A stretch of 64,000 nt of DNA. Origin: Chitinivorax sp. B (GTDB lineage Bacteria; Pseudomonadota; Gammaproteobacteria; Burkholderiales; SCOH01). The notes under the pieces were generated by a model that worked only from the letters and a program-made list of their open reading frames with translations, ran no database searches and was not told the DNA's origin. This document shows positions 18,692 through 26,583 of this stretch, piece by piece (within the stretch, counting starts at the first letter, position 1; each line of letters starts with the position of its first letter). Where the stretch lies: positions 88,625 to 152,624 of the forward strand of contig NZ_SCOH01000006.1 in the NCBI RefSeq assembly GCF_005503445.1. The letters run 5' to 3'. Both the position numbers and the translations under genes were made by a program.

Positions 18692-18797
18692 TATGGTTCT
18701 CCCTGAAACCGGGGCCCGATCGCTGCGGGCATGGTTGATCATGGCCGCCTGGCAACACGTGGCTGGGTTGCATTCGGTCTGTTGGCAAAAAAGTGGA

Positions 18798-19664
18798 TCA
18801 CGATGATTCGGTACGCGGATGCAGTTTCAGCTCTGCATCCACCAACACGGCGGTACAGCCAGCCGGTAACGGCAAGGTAGGCTCGATCAACAACGCAGTG
18901 GCCAGCACGCCCGCAGTCAACGTATCCGGTGCAATCACGCTGGATTGCAACCAAGGCGGCAAATCGGCACGTGCTGTGGCCTCAATATGTGACCGATCAC
19001 ACCCGGCGACCTGTTTGCGGCGCGCATGGTGGCCTGAACTGGCCAACGCCTGATCGGCGATGGTCAGCCCGAACAACACCGTGGCCGGTGCATGCGGATG
19101 TTCAATGCCGATGGTGAAACAATCAGCATCGGGTGGCGTGCCAAAAGCACGTAGGTCTCCGCCGAAATTTGCCAGCCCAGCAGTTGCTCCGTCAGCCATG
19201 GCCAACTGTATTGCCCGATCAACGGCGTATTCCTTGATGACGCCACCCAAATCGATCTGCGTAGCTGCGTCGGCAAACCTCAACACATCATCCTCCAACG
19301 ACCAAGCAGCCAGCCCCATATACGGCTGCAACGCAGCACGTCGAGCCTGATAGCGGTTTGTATCGGTTTCCGAACACAGCACCGTCAAGGTACCGACGGT
19401 AATATCGAACACGCCACCACTCCACTCGGACAAGGTACGTACCTGCTGCAGAATGCGTCGGGTTTCCGTATCCAGTATTACCTGATGGCCACGCCGCTGG
19501 TTGATGGTGCGGTTCAGCCAGGAATTGGCCGCATGAAAGTTGTATTTCGTTTCCAGCCGCTGTACCTCGGCTTCAATCTGCTGTGGCAATGTTGCAGACC
19601 CACCATACAGCGTGAGCTGGCACGGGGTGGTCATGGCGGCAAAGGTATGGGTCGATAAAGTCAT
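18798..19664 (-). CDS. apbE: ApbE-family FAD:protein FMN transferase
   Basis: ApbE enzymes attach FMN through a phosphoester to a Ser or Thr of target proteins. The 288-residue protein has the family landmarks: IDLGGVIKEYAVDRAI (about residues 136-151), ANFGGDLRAFG (about 165-175) and the C-terminal SVIAPDTLTAGVLATALLI with the metal-binding Asp and Thr. Unlike most ApbE proteins there is no signal peptide or lipobox at the N-terminus (MTLSTHTFAAMTTPCQ), so it may act in the cytoplasm. It starts 6 bases after the DUF3570 gene, whose product contains an SGAT target motif. Confidence 0.9.
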   Translation of the reverse strand: MTLSTHTFAAMTTPCQLTLYGGSATLPQQIEAEVQRLETKYNFHAANSWLNRTINQRRGHQVILDTETRRILQQVRTLSEWSGGVFDITVGTLTVLCSETDTNRYQARRAALQPYMGLAAWSLEDDVLRFADAATQIDLGGVIKEYAVDRAIQLAMADGATAGLANFGGDLRAFGTPPDADCFTIGIEHPHAPATVLFGLTIADQALASSGHHARRKQVAGCDRSHIEATARADLPPWLQSSVIAPDTLTAGVLATALLIEPTLPLPAGCTAVLVDAELKLHPRTESS

Positions 19665-19670
19665 GAGGCA

Positions 19671-20825
19671 TCAAAACCGGTATTGCACACCGACTGACAG
19701 CCAGTTGGCCGTCAGCCCCGTCGATTGTCGATAACGGGTTGCCCCGGCAATCAATTGCCAGTCGGGATGAAAGCGCCAATCCCCGTTCAGGGACACAGTA
19801 TGGGAATCGAACTTGCCCAGACGATCATCATTGCTGGCATAGCCACGCAAGCCGAATGCTGGCTCATCTGCTTTCCAGGGTTTGTAAAAAAAAGCCGCTT
19901 GCTGATGATAGCCACGCCAACTCGGTGAAATACGCACGCTGGGCGTTGCCTGCCACGTCAGTTGTGCTTCCACGGTGTGGGATCGCATTTCCCAACTGTC
20001 GCGATAATAGCGATAGGACAACTGGCTACCCAGTGTAGGCGTCCATGCCTGCATCCAGCGCACCTTCACCCCGCCGCTGTCACGGTTGCGCGGGCGGCTG
20101 TCGGCAGCCAGGTATAAAGTGTCATCCTGCTTACGCAATACCGTTTGATAATGATTGGAAAGAAAGCCGCGATCCCGGGCTCCATAACCACGCAGTTCCA
20201 GCATGCTGTCACGGGACAACGTCACCAACGCGCCCAAGGTCAGACTACTGATCGCAAACGATTGTCGATGCGTGCTGAAATCAGCAGCCAGTGTGTCGGT
20301 TTCGTTCCATTGCCGGGCCACTCCGGCCAACCACACCCAATTGCGCTCTGCAGTGTGATTGATACGGGTCTCAAGCGAGACCTCGTTACTGAGAAAATCC
20401 TTCTCGCGGGAATGGGCCGCTCCGACAGTCCATTCATCACGCCGGGCATTCCGCCAGGCCCAGGTGCCCGATGCCGCCTTACGGGTATCGGTCAACGCTA
20501 CTTTGCGGACCAGATAACGGCCATCGACCGCTTGGCCATATAATTGCTGGCCATCGGCATCATGTTTCACATCATCGGGCACGGCATACATCGGTGAAGC
20601 AGCCTGCCAGGCAGGCGTTGCGCCAGAAATGGCGTCGTAGCTGGCATTGACCGTCACCGTGTGATCGGTACCAATCTCATGGCTGAGTTTAAGGTTGGTA
20701 AAATCCACCGCAACCCGCTCATCGGATTCGCGATAGCGGGAATGCTGGATATCAAAGGTATCGGCCGCTACCACCGGATCGGCCAGGACAGCCGCAGCCG
20801 ACAGGATCAATAAAGGTTTACGCAT
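19671..20825 (-). CDS. DUF3570 outer-membrane protein with SGAT flavinylation motif
   Basis: The ATG at 20825 opens a signal peptide (MRKPLLILSAAAVLADPVVAADT), giving 384 residues. Further in-frame starts upstream overlap the DUF4266 gene and lack support. Alternating polar and aromatic residues throughout and a terminal Phe (VGVQYRF) indicate an outer-membrane beta-barrel. Residues 64-70 read DAISGAT, which matches the D-x-x-S-G-A-T sites where ApbE attaches FMN in NqrC and RnfG, with Thr70 as the candidate acceptor. It lies 10 bases after DUF4266 and 6 before apbE. The family assignment rests on the thioredoxin/DUF4266/ApbE neighbourhood and general sequence. The flavin is a prediction. Confidence 0.85.
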   Translation of the reverse strand: MRKPLLILSAAAVLADPVVAADTFDIQHSRYRESDERVAVDFTNLKLSHEIGTDHTVTVNASYDAISGATPAWQAASPMYAVPDDVKHDADGQQLYGQAVDGRYLVRKVALTDTRKAASGTWAWRNARRDEWTVGAAHSREKDFLSNEVSLETRINHTAERNWVWLAGVARQWNETDTLAADFSTHRQSFAISSLTLGALVTLSRDSMLELRGYGARDRGFLSNHYQTVLRKQDDTLYLAADSRPRNRDSGGVKVRWMQAWTPTLGSQLSYRYYRDSWEMRSHTVEAQLTWQATPSVRISPSWRGYHQQAAFFYKPWKADEPAFGLRGYASNDDRLGKFDSHTVSLNGDWRFHPDWQLIAGATRYRQSTGLTANWLSVGVQYRF

Positions 20826-20835
20826 CCGATTTGAT

Positions 20836-21060
20836 TCAGTTGCAACCGCAACCGCCTCCCCCCACACCGTTCCCCCCTTTACTGGCCTCCTTCGATGCGA
20901 ACACATGCTCATGCATCATCACCAACATGGGATACGGCCCACCGGCCTGCATATCGTCACGCGCCAACTGGCCCTTTTCCCAGGCCTTGACCGATGCACA
21001 CCCACTACTCCCCAACGCCGCCAGCAACCCCAGACTGGCCAGTACCTGTCTGATGATCAC
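20836..21060 (-). CDS. DUF4266 mini-lipoprotein with GGGGCGCN tail
   Basis: This 74-residue protein starts with GTG, overlapping the thioredoxin stop codon (GTGA), so the genes are translationally coupled. A signal peptide ends in SSGCASV (lipidated Cys about 21). A short mature part (WEKGQLARDDMQ, then HEHVFASKEASKGG) ends in GVGGGGCGCN. The two terminal cysteines spaced by one Gly are typical of the DUF4266 family and look suited to metal, thiol or flavin chemistry. I know of no established function. The constant company of DUF3570, a thioredoxin and ApbE suggests it is a subunit of the same envelope system. Confidence 0.88.
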   Translation of the reverse strand: MIIRQVLASLGLLAALGSSGCASVKAWEKGQLARDDMQAGGPYPMLVMMHEHVFASKEASKGGNGVGGGGCGCN

Positions 21061-21527
21061 GGTTTGGCCTCCAAGGCTTGTTCCACCACTTTGTCGATAT
21101 CCGCAACCGCACCCACCAGCACTTTCACCACCTTGCCATTACGAATGAAATACAGCGCCGGCATGCCGATTGGTTTGAAAGCACCAATGATTTCCTGCTG
21201 GGCATCATTCACTACGGGGAACGACAGCGCGCCGCGGGCTTTCATGTCCGCCTGAAAGGCCTGAGCCACTTTGGGGTCATCATCGACATCCACCCCGACA
21301 ATGTCATAGCGACTGCGATCAAGCCGGTTGTATAAGCGGGACAACAATGGCATCTCCTTGCGGCAGCTTTCACACCACGCAGCAAAAAAATCAACAACGA
21401 TCGTCTTGCTGGGGGCCGCGTTCAGCCGGGCCATCCAGTGACTGTCTACGGTATCGCCCACCTGGTAGGCAGCCGCGATTGGCGACAGCCACATGGCGGA
21501 CCACACGATCAGCTTGCGTAACGGCAT
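21057..21527 (-). CDS. TlpA/ResA-like periplasmic thioredoxin
   Basis: The 156-residue protein has a signal peptide (MPLRKLIVWSAMWLSPIAAAY) and one thioredoxin fold with active site AAWCESC (about residues 49-55), followed by RKEMPLLSRLY. The cis-Pro is in IGMPALYFI (about residue 121). It starts at ATG 21527 behind AGGAG. Such proteins reduce disulfides in periplasmic or outer-membrane partners. The cysteine-rich DUF4266 tail and the paired cysteines of the neighbouring lipoproteins are plausible clients. Its stop overlaps the DUF4266 start, which fixes them as one functional unit. Confidence 0.92.
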   Translation of the reverse strand: MPLRKLIVWSAMWLSPIAAAYQVGDTVDSHWMARLNAAPSKTIVVDFFAAWCESCRKEMPLLSRLYNRLDRSRYDIVGVDVDDDPKVAQAFQADMKARGALSFPVVNDAQQEIIGAFKPIGMPALYFIRNGKVVKVLVGAVADIDKVVEQALEAKP

Positions 21528-21611
21528 GAGGTACTAGCTCCTGATTGATGCGAGTGAGATCGAATGCCGACGCCTCGCGACGGCATGAAAAAGCAGGAAA
21601 AGACAGCCCGG

Positions 21612-23306
21612 TCAACGGCGCCGGGGCGTCCAGATCAGTTGGTAAAGGCGATTACCATTGCTGACCAGATGCAAGACGTCGCCTTGCAAGGTCAATTGCG
21701 TTGCGGGCGCTGCCAGCGTGACCTCCGCCCGTAACAGGCCAGACGGCAGGTGATAGACACGGACCCGGCCGTCATTCAAGGCCACGGCCAACCAGTCCTG
21801 ATTGGCAGCCAGCGCAACAGCCGGCACAGGTAGGCTTAGCCGTCGTGCCAATTGTGGCTCGCCACCAAATTGGTGATAAATCTGCAGTTCATTCCCCATA
21901 TCCAGAACGACATGATCCGGGCTGGCTACCAAACGGGCTGGCGCTTTCTCCAGCTTGAATCCGGCGGGTTGTCGTCCGTCGAAGGCCATCCGTACCACTT
22001 CACCGCCCTCCAGTACGACCCAGACTTCGTCCTCACCGCGGGTAATATCCATGGCAACAGGTTTGGCCGGCAATGGCCAATTGGCACGCAGCGCCAATGT
22101 ATCGCCATCCAGTTGCAACAAACGCCGCCCAGCGGTATCCAGCGCCAGCAATTGATGACGCTTTTCCTGATAACGCAATTGGCTGATGCCATCGTTGAAA
22201 CACGCCAGGGTTTGGTTGAGCGCAACATGCTTGGGGCGTTGCACAATGCCCAGCCGGAACACGCCATACTTGGGCTGTTCACCCGCAACCAGACTGCGGC
22301 AAGGCACTTGCTGGGTGGCGGGTGTGGTCGCGGTCAGCGCAGCATAGACGGTATCAGGCACCTGGCCAGTCACCAATTGGCTCATCCCATCGCTGCTGAC
22401 CACTGGCGCAGGCGGCTCGGTTGGGGTGGGGCCACCGGTTCCCGGATTGGTAGGAATGCTTGGCGTTGGGCGTGGTGTCGGCGTGGGTCTGGGCGGACTG
22501 ACGATCACACCGCTGGCCCCACCCATGGCATGGACCGTTGGCGAAATCATCGCCGCTTCCATGCGTGGCACCGGTAGCAAGTCCACCCCATGGGCGATCT
22601 GACCGGATGATTTCAGCAATAAGCGATTGGGCTTGCCGGTGCCAATGATCAATTGTTCATTTTGCCAGATCAGACTACGTGGACTTTCATCAGGCCCGGC
22701 CTTGGCCCAGCCGCCCGCATCGTTCAACTCCGCAATCGTCGTGGCTTCTGTTGTGGCTGCCTTGCCAAGCCGCATGCTGGCGTCAGTCACAGCGTGCACC
22801 CGTTCTGCAGCTGAGCGACCGTGCACCTGTTGCAACGCATTCAGCAGTGCCTTTTCCAAGGTCTCGTCAGCTTTGCCCAGACGCTGTATGAGCTTGTGTT
22901 GGGCTGCAACCAGACTCTGATCCGGCTCCTGCGCCTGCATCACCCGCAATACGCTGTGGTAGGCACTTGGCGTCAAGCCTTCCGGTGCTGTCAATGCCAA
23001 TAGCAAATCCCCGCTTTGGCGATCGAAAGTTTCAGTCAGCCTCGGGCCTGATCCATTTGGCGTTTCGGTAGGATCACAATGGAAGTTGTGATTGGCGTCC
23101 CCACATTCGCGGCTGACAGCTTGTGCCACCGCCACGTCCCCTGCCTTGGTCGTTGCGCTGGCTGAATTGTCATTCTCCCCCCCACCACCTCCGCCACCGC
23201 ATCCAGCCAGGGCTAGTAACACGGCAATCGTCACAGGGTGAATCGGCTTGGCAGTCAGGGATGACACAATGGCACTCCATTTCATCAAGGCACGCTTGGC
23301 AACCAT
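21612..23306 (-). CDS. Lipoprotein with predicted C-terminal beta-propeller, first gene behind the Fur box
   Basis: The 564-residue product has a long signal ending in LLALAGC followed by seven Gly residues (lipidated Cys36 from the ATG at 23306). An in-frame ATG at 23285 is an alternative and neither has an ideal ribosome site. A cysteine-bracketed motif CGDANHNFHCDPTE lies at residues 68-81. After a Pro/Thr-rich linker (PPRPTPTPRPTPS) residues about 340-560 show regular four-strand repeats (LLALDTAGRRLLQLDGDTLAL, VAMDITRGEDEVWVVLEGG) that suggest a beta-propeller. It opens the transcription unit about 90 bases downstream of the Fur-box match. The function is unknown. Confidence 0.72.
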   Translation of the reverse strand: MVAKRALMKWSAIVSSLTAKPIHPVTIAVLLALAGCGGGGGGGENDNSASATTKAGDVAVAQAVSRECGDANHNFHCDPTETPNGSGPRLTETFDRQSGDLLLALTAPEGLTPSAYHSVLRVMQAQEPDQSLVAAQHKLIQRLGKADETLEKALLNALQQVHGRSAAERVHAVTDASMRLGKAATTEATTIAELNDAGGWAKAGPDESPRSLIWQNEQLIIGTGKPNRLLLKSSGQIAHGVDLLPVPRMEAAMISPTVHAMGGASGVIVSPPRPTPTPRPTPSIPTNPGTGGPTPTEPPAPVVSSDGMSQLVTGQVPDTVYAALTATTPATQQVPCRSLVAGEQPKYGVFRLGIVQRPKHVALNQTLACFNDGISQLRYQEKRHQLLALDTAGRRLLQLDGDTLALRANWPLPAKPVAMDITRGEDEVWVVLEGGEVVRMAFDGRQPAGFKLEKAPARLVASPDHVVLDMGNELQIYHQFGGEPQLARRLSLPVPAVALAANQDWLAVALNDGRVRVYHLPSGLLRAEVTLAAPATQLTLQGDVLHLVSNGNRLYQLIWTPRRR

Positions 23307-24074
23307 CTCACCAAATCATGCGCGAAAGCAGGCCTGGCGCAGGTATGCACCTAGGGCAACGATCAGGAAGGGGCGCATTCTACTGTCAATTTTCGATAAT
23401 GAGAATAATTATCGTTATATTTATGAACTCGGATTTATTGAAACACGCAAACATGCCTCACCGGCTCAATCGCCATGTCGGACACCCCTGCTGCCTCGGG
23501 TAACCGGCAAAGACTTGAATCGGAAATGAAAAATAACATGGCAGCCGTTGCGCATACCGAACAGGATTGGGAGTGAGTTGGTCAGCGACCACCGTCGCGT
23601 CCAATATTGGCCGCACCGCACCTTGAATACAGTGGATAAATCACATATCAAGAAGAAGGTAAACCAGATTGGTCATTCGATAATTATGTATCGATATCCA
23701 TTGAAAATATGGCAACCAATCTGACACGTAATCTCAGACCGTCATCATCCAACACACATGGCAGTGCTTCCCTGACTGCGCAGGCTTATCGCATGGGCTC
23801 GGCATGCCGACAAATCCACCCGTCAACACATTGATTGTCAATGAATCGGTTATGCGAATCGAGCCAACCTACCTAGGTGATTCGATCGCCAAACATCTGA
23901 GCAAGCAATCATGAACCATAAAATTACATTATATGAATATACGGAACAGCATGAAATATATTACCTTGCCAATCAATTGACTACTCTAATAAAAACAAGG
24001 AGTAATATTCTTAATATTCAATGCAGCAGAAAATCAGCAACACGCGTCCCAAGGGAGATGCTGGAGCAATGACC
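23307..24074. other. Divergent intergenic region between the Fur locus and the chemosensory operon
   Basis: Apart from the Fur box, these 770 bases hold no gene I can support. The right half (about 23640-24010) is AT-rich and should contain the promoter of the chemosensory operon. AAGGAG at 23996-24001 has no start codon at a usable distance: the next ATG is at 24021. A short minus-strand frame at 23466-23651 has no motif or ribosome site. No regulator site other than Fur was recognised. Confidence 0.5.
23395..23413. promoter_or_regulatory. Fur box upstream of the lipoprotein/thioredoxin/DUF4266/DUF3570/apbE genes
   Basis: The sequence GATAATGAGAATAATTATC matches the classical Fur consensus GATAATGATAATCATTATC at 17 of 19 positions. 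It lies about 90 bases before the first minus-strand start. A TTGACA on the minus strand (23389-23384) lies just inside it, although I see no convincing -10 element at the right distance. The nearest plus-strand gene begins about 660 bases away, so the target is the minus-strand unit. Fe-bound Fur would repress it, so expression should rise under iron limitation. Confidence 0.8.
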
Positions 24075-24542
24075 ATGAATCAATCACCTGGCGCGTCTTT
24101 TTTGATCTGCACCAGTGGCCCGCACTGTTGTGCCCTCCCCCTGCAACATGTGGTCGAAACCATGCGACCGCTACCCGCAGAAGCCCTGGCAGGCATGCCT
24201 ACCTTCCTGCTTGGGATTTCGTTGATTCGCGGCATGCCGGTCCCCGTCATCGATCTTGCCTGCCTATTGGGCAAGGACAGCAACAGCAGTCAGATTGCAC
24301 GTTACATCACGCTCCGATCCGGGGTGCATATTGTGGCCACTGCGGTTGATACCGTGGTGGGAGTGCGTCATCTGCCGGTACAGAACCTCACGATGCTGCC
24401 CCCGCTCCTGAAAGAAACCAATCGACAGATCATCGCCGGCATCACGGTACTGGATGAAGATCTGTTGCTGATCCTGCAAAGCGCATATTGGTTACCCGAG
24501 CATGTCTGGGACGCACTCGATACACCTATAGGCACAACATGA
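24075..24542 (+). CDS. CheW-like scaffold protein (first of two)
   Basis: CheW domains couple receptors to CheA. The ATG at 24075 has GGAG 8 bases upstream, giving 155 residues. ATGs at 24021 and 24069 are less well placed. The domain shows the typical alternating strands: CCALPLQHVVETMRPLP near the start, GISLIRGMPVPVIDLACLLG (about residues 47-66), VVGVRHLP and the closing ITVLDEDLLLILQ. It opens the operon and overlaps cheR by ATGA. In a Wsp-type layout this would be the WspB or WspD equivalent. Confidence 0.9.
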   Translation: MNQSPGASFLICTSGPHCCALPLQHVVETMRPLPAEALAGMPTFLLGISLIRGMPVPVIDLACLLGKDSNSSQIARYITLRSGVHIVATAVDTVVGVRHLPVQNLTMLPPLLKETNRQIIAGITVLDEDLLLILQSAYWLPEHVWDALDTPIGTT

Positions 24543-26038
24543 ATCAGCCACCCAATCCTGAACAAGTAGCCAGATTCCGTTCCTTGCTGGTGGATCGTAT
24601 GGGGCTATGTTTCGATGAATCCAGAATTGCCGGCCTGACCCGAACGCTGACCGAACGGGCGGCCTATTGCAAGCTCCCGGTTGAGCATTATCTGAGCCAC
24701 CTGGCAAGCGGCCCTATTCCGCAGGATGAGTTGGGTGCCCTTGCACAATCATTGACCGTTACTGAAACCTATTTTCTACGTCATGCAGATCAGTTTTCTG
24801 CCTTTGTCAACATCGCGTTGCCAGATAGGCTGACCATGCTGAGAGACCGGTCACGGGTGAACGTGCTGTCATTTGGATGCGCATCTGGCGACGAGCCCTA
24901 TTCGCTGGCCATCGCAATACGTGAACATTTGCCCCATGCCGCCAGCCAGATCAACATCACGGCAGCAGATATCAACCCGGCCATGCTCGACAAGGCACGC
25001 AAAGCCCAATATTCACCCTGGTCACTTCGTGATGTCTCCCCTAGCTTGCTAAGCCGCTGGTTCAAGCTGCAGGGAAACGCCTACATGCTGGACCCCAGCA
25101 TTGTGGCTGCGGTTGAATTCGAGCACCGCAACCTTACGGTTGATGACCCGATATTCTGGCATGCTGGGCGTTTCGATATCGTGTTCTGTCGCAATGTGCT
25201 GATGTACTTCACGCCGGAACAAGCCCAAGCAGCCGTCAACCGTATTACGCAATCCATGGTTCCGGGCGGTTATCTGTTTCTGGGGCATGCCGAAACACTG
25301 CGTGGGCTCTCCAACCAATTCCATGTATGCCACACCAATGACGCATTCTATTACCGACTGACCACCCCCCCTGATGCGGTTGCTGAACCGCCTCACCGTT
25401 TTCCGGCCACACCCTCCTGGCCAACACTCCCGCTATTCGATGACAGTTGGGTGGCCGTCATCCAGCAGGCATCCGAGCGTATCCACACCCTGTCTACAAC
25501 TGGCCCGACGCCCAGCAGTCCAGTGACACGCATCTCACCCAATCTGGCACCGGTCTTCGAACATCTGCATCGGGAGCGTTTCGGGCAGGCGCTGTTTCAT
25601 CTGGACGCAGTCGCGCCGGACCACCACAACGACCCGGATATCCAGCTGTTACGGGCCGTGCTGCTGGTACATAGCGGTGAGCTCGATCAAGCACAGGCGG
25701 TCTGTGCGCAACTGTTGTATGACAACGAACATAATGCCGGCGCCCATTATGTACTGGCCTTGTGCAGTGAAGGCCGCGGCGATCTGCCTGGTGCACTTGA
25801 ACAGGATCAGCTTGCAGCCTATCTGGACCCGGACTTCGCCATGCCCCACCTGCACATGGGGTTGATTGCACGGCGCAGCGGTGAATATGACTTGTCCAGC
25901 CGTGAAATGACACGCGCCCTGACGTTACTGCAGCAGGAAGATGGCGCTCGCTTGCTGCTGTTTGGCGGTGGTTTCCAACGCAACATGCTGATGGATTTGT
26001 GTCGAAAAGAATTGACCAAGCTTGGAGACTGTCGATGA
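24539..26038 (+). CDS. cheR: CheR methyltransferase with C-terminal TPR region
   Basis: CheR methylates glutamates of the receptor using S-adenosylmethionine. The ATG at 24539 overlaps the cheW stop and gives 499 residues. The N-terminal helical domain is followed by the SAM-binding fold with LSFGCASGDEPYSLAIAI (about residues 107-124), ITAADINPAML (about 140-150) and FCRNVLMYF (about 218-226). Residues about 330-490 form a TPR-like helical region (GAHYVLALCSEGRGDLPGALEQ). A CheR fused to TPRs is typical of WspC- and Che3-like systems. It contrasts with single-domain CheR of flagellar chemotaxis. Confidence 0.95.
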   Translation: MNQPPNPEQVARFRSLLVDRMGLCFDESRIAGLTRTLTERAAYCKLPVEHYLSHLASGPIPQDELGALAQSLTVTETYFLRHADQFSAFVNIALPDRLTMLRDRSRVNVLSFGCASGDEPYSLAIAIREHLPHAASQINITAADINPAMLDKARKAQYSPWSLRDVSPSLLSRWFKLQGNAYMLDPSIVAAVEFEHRNLTVDDPIFWHAGRFDIVFCRNVLMYFTPEQAQAAVNRITQSMVPGGYLFLGHAETLRGLSNQFHVCHTNDAFYYRLTTPPDAVAEPPHRFPATPSWPTLPLFDDSWVAVIQQASERIHTLSTTGPTPSSPVTRISPNLAPVFEHLHRERFGQALFHLDAVAPDHHNDPDIQLLRAVLLVHSGELDQAQAVCAQLLYDNEHNAGAHYVLALCSEGRGDLPGALEQDQLAAYLDPDFAMPHLHMGLIARRSGEYDLSSREMTRALTLLQQEDGARLLLFGGGFQRNMLMDLCRKELTKLGDCR

Positions 26039-26583
26039 CCACGACGTTACAAGGGCTATTTGATACACTGACCACGCTGCGAGACGATTTCAACCATGCG
26101 TTCTCGCAGCCTCCTGCCCACAATCAGCAAAATGCCAGGAACTTGCTGGCCATCAATGTGGCTGGCGATACCTATGCGCTTCATGTCAACGATATTGGCG
26201 GTGTGCATGTGGATCGGCAGATCGTCCCCTTGCCATCCCCATTACCTGCGCTGCTGGGACTGGCTGGGTTTCGTGGCCAGATTGTCCCGGTATATGACCT
26301 GGCCATCTTATTGGGCTATACGCCCCAGCCTGCGGCACGATGGCTGGTTCAAGTTCGCTCCACCGAGGCAGTTGCCTTGGCATTCCATCGCTTCGATGGT
26401 CACTTTTCAGTCACCAACGATGACATTGTCCCTTTGCCAGACGACATCGCCGTCGCGCGACGGCATGTTGCTGGCGGCATTCGTGACACCACAGGCATTC
26501 GTGCCGTCATCACACTGGCCAGCGTACTGCAAGATATTCGACAACGCGCCACCCAATTTCACCAACTGGAGACAGCAACATGA
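26035..26583 (+). CDS. CheW-like scaffold protein (second of two)
   Basis: The 182-residue protein starts at ATG 26035, which overlaps the cheR stop, and ends overlapping the receptor start. An N-terminal helical extension of about 40 residues precedes the CheW domain: [21 protein letters not shown], then [25 protein letters not shown] (about residues 70-93), and [13 protein letters not shown] at the end. Two CheW proteins flanking a CheR is the order seen in Wsp operons (WspB-C-D). It probably ties the receptor just downstream to CheA. Confidence 0.9.
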   Translation: MTTTLQGLFDTLTTLRDDFNHAFSQPPAHNQQNARNLLAINVAGDTYALHVNDIGGVHVDRQIVPLPSPLPALLGLAGFRGQIVPVYDLAILLGYTPQPAARWLVQVRSTEAVALAFHRFDGHFSVTNDDIVPLPDDIAVARRHVAGGIRDTTGIRAVITLASVLQDIRQRATQFHQLETAT

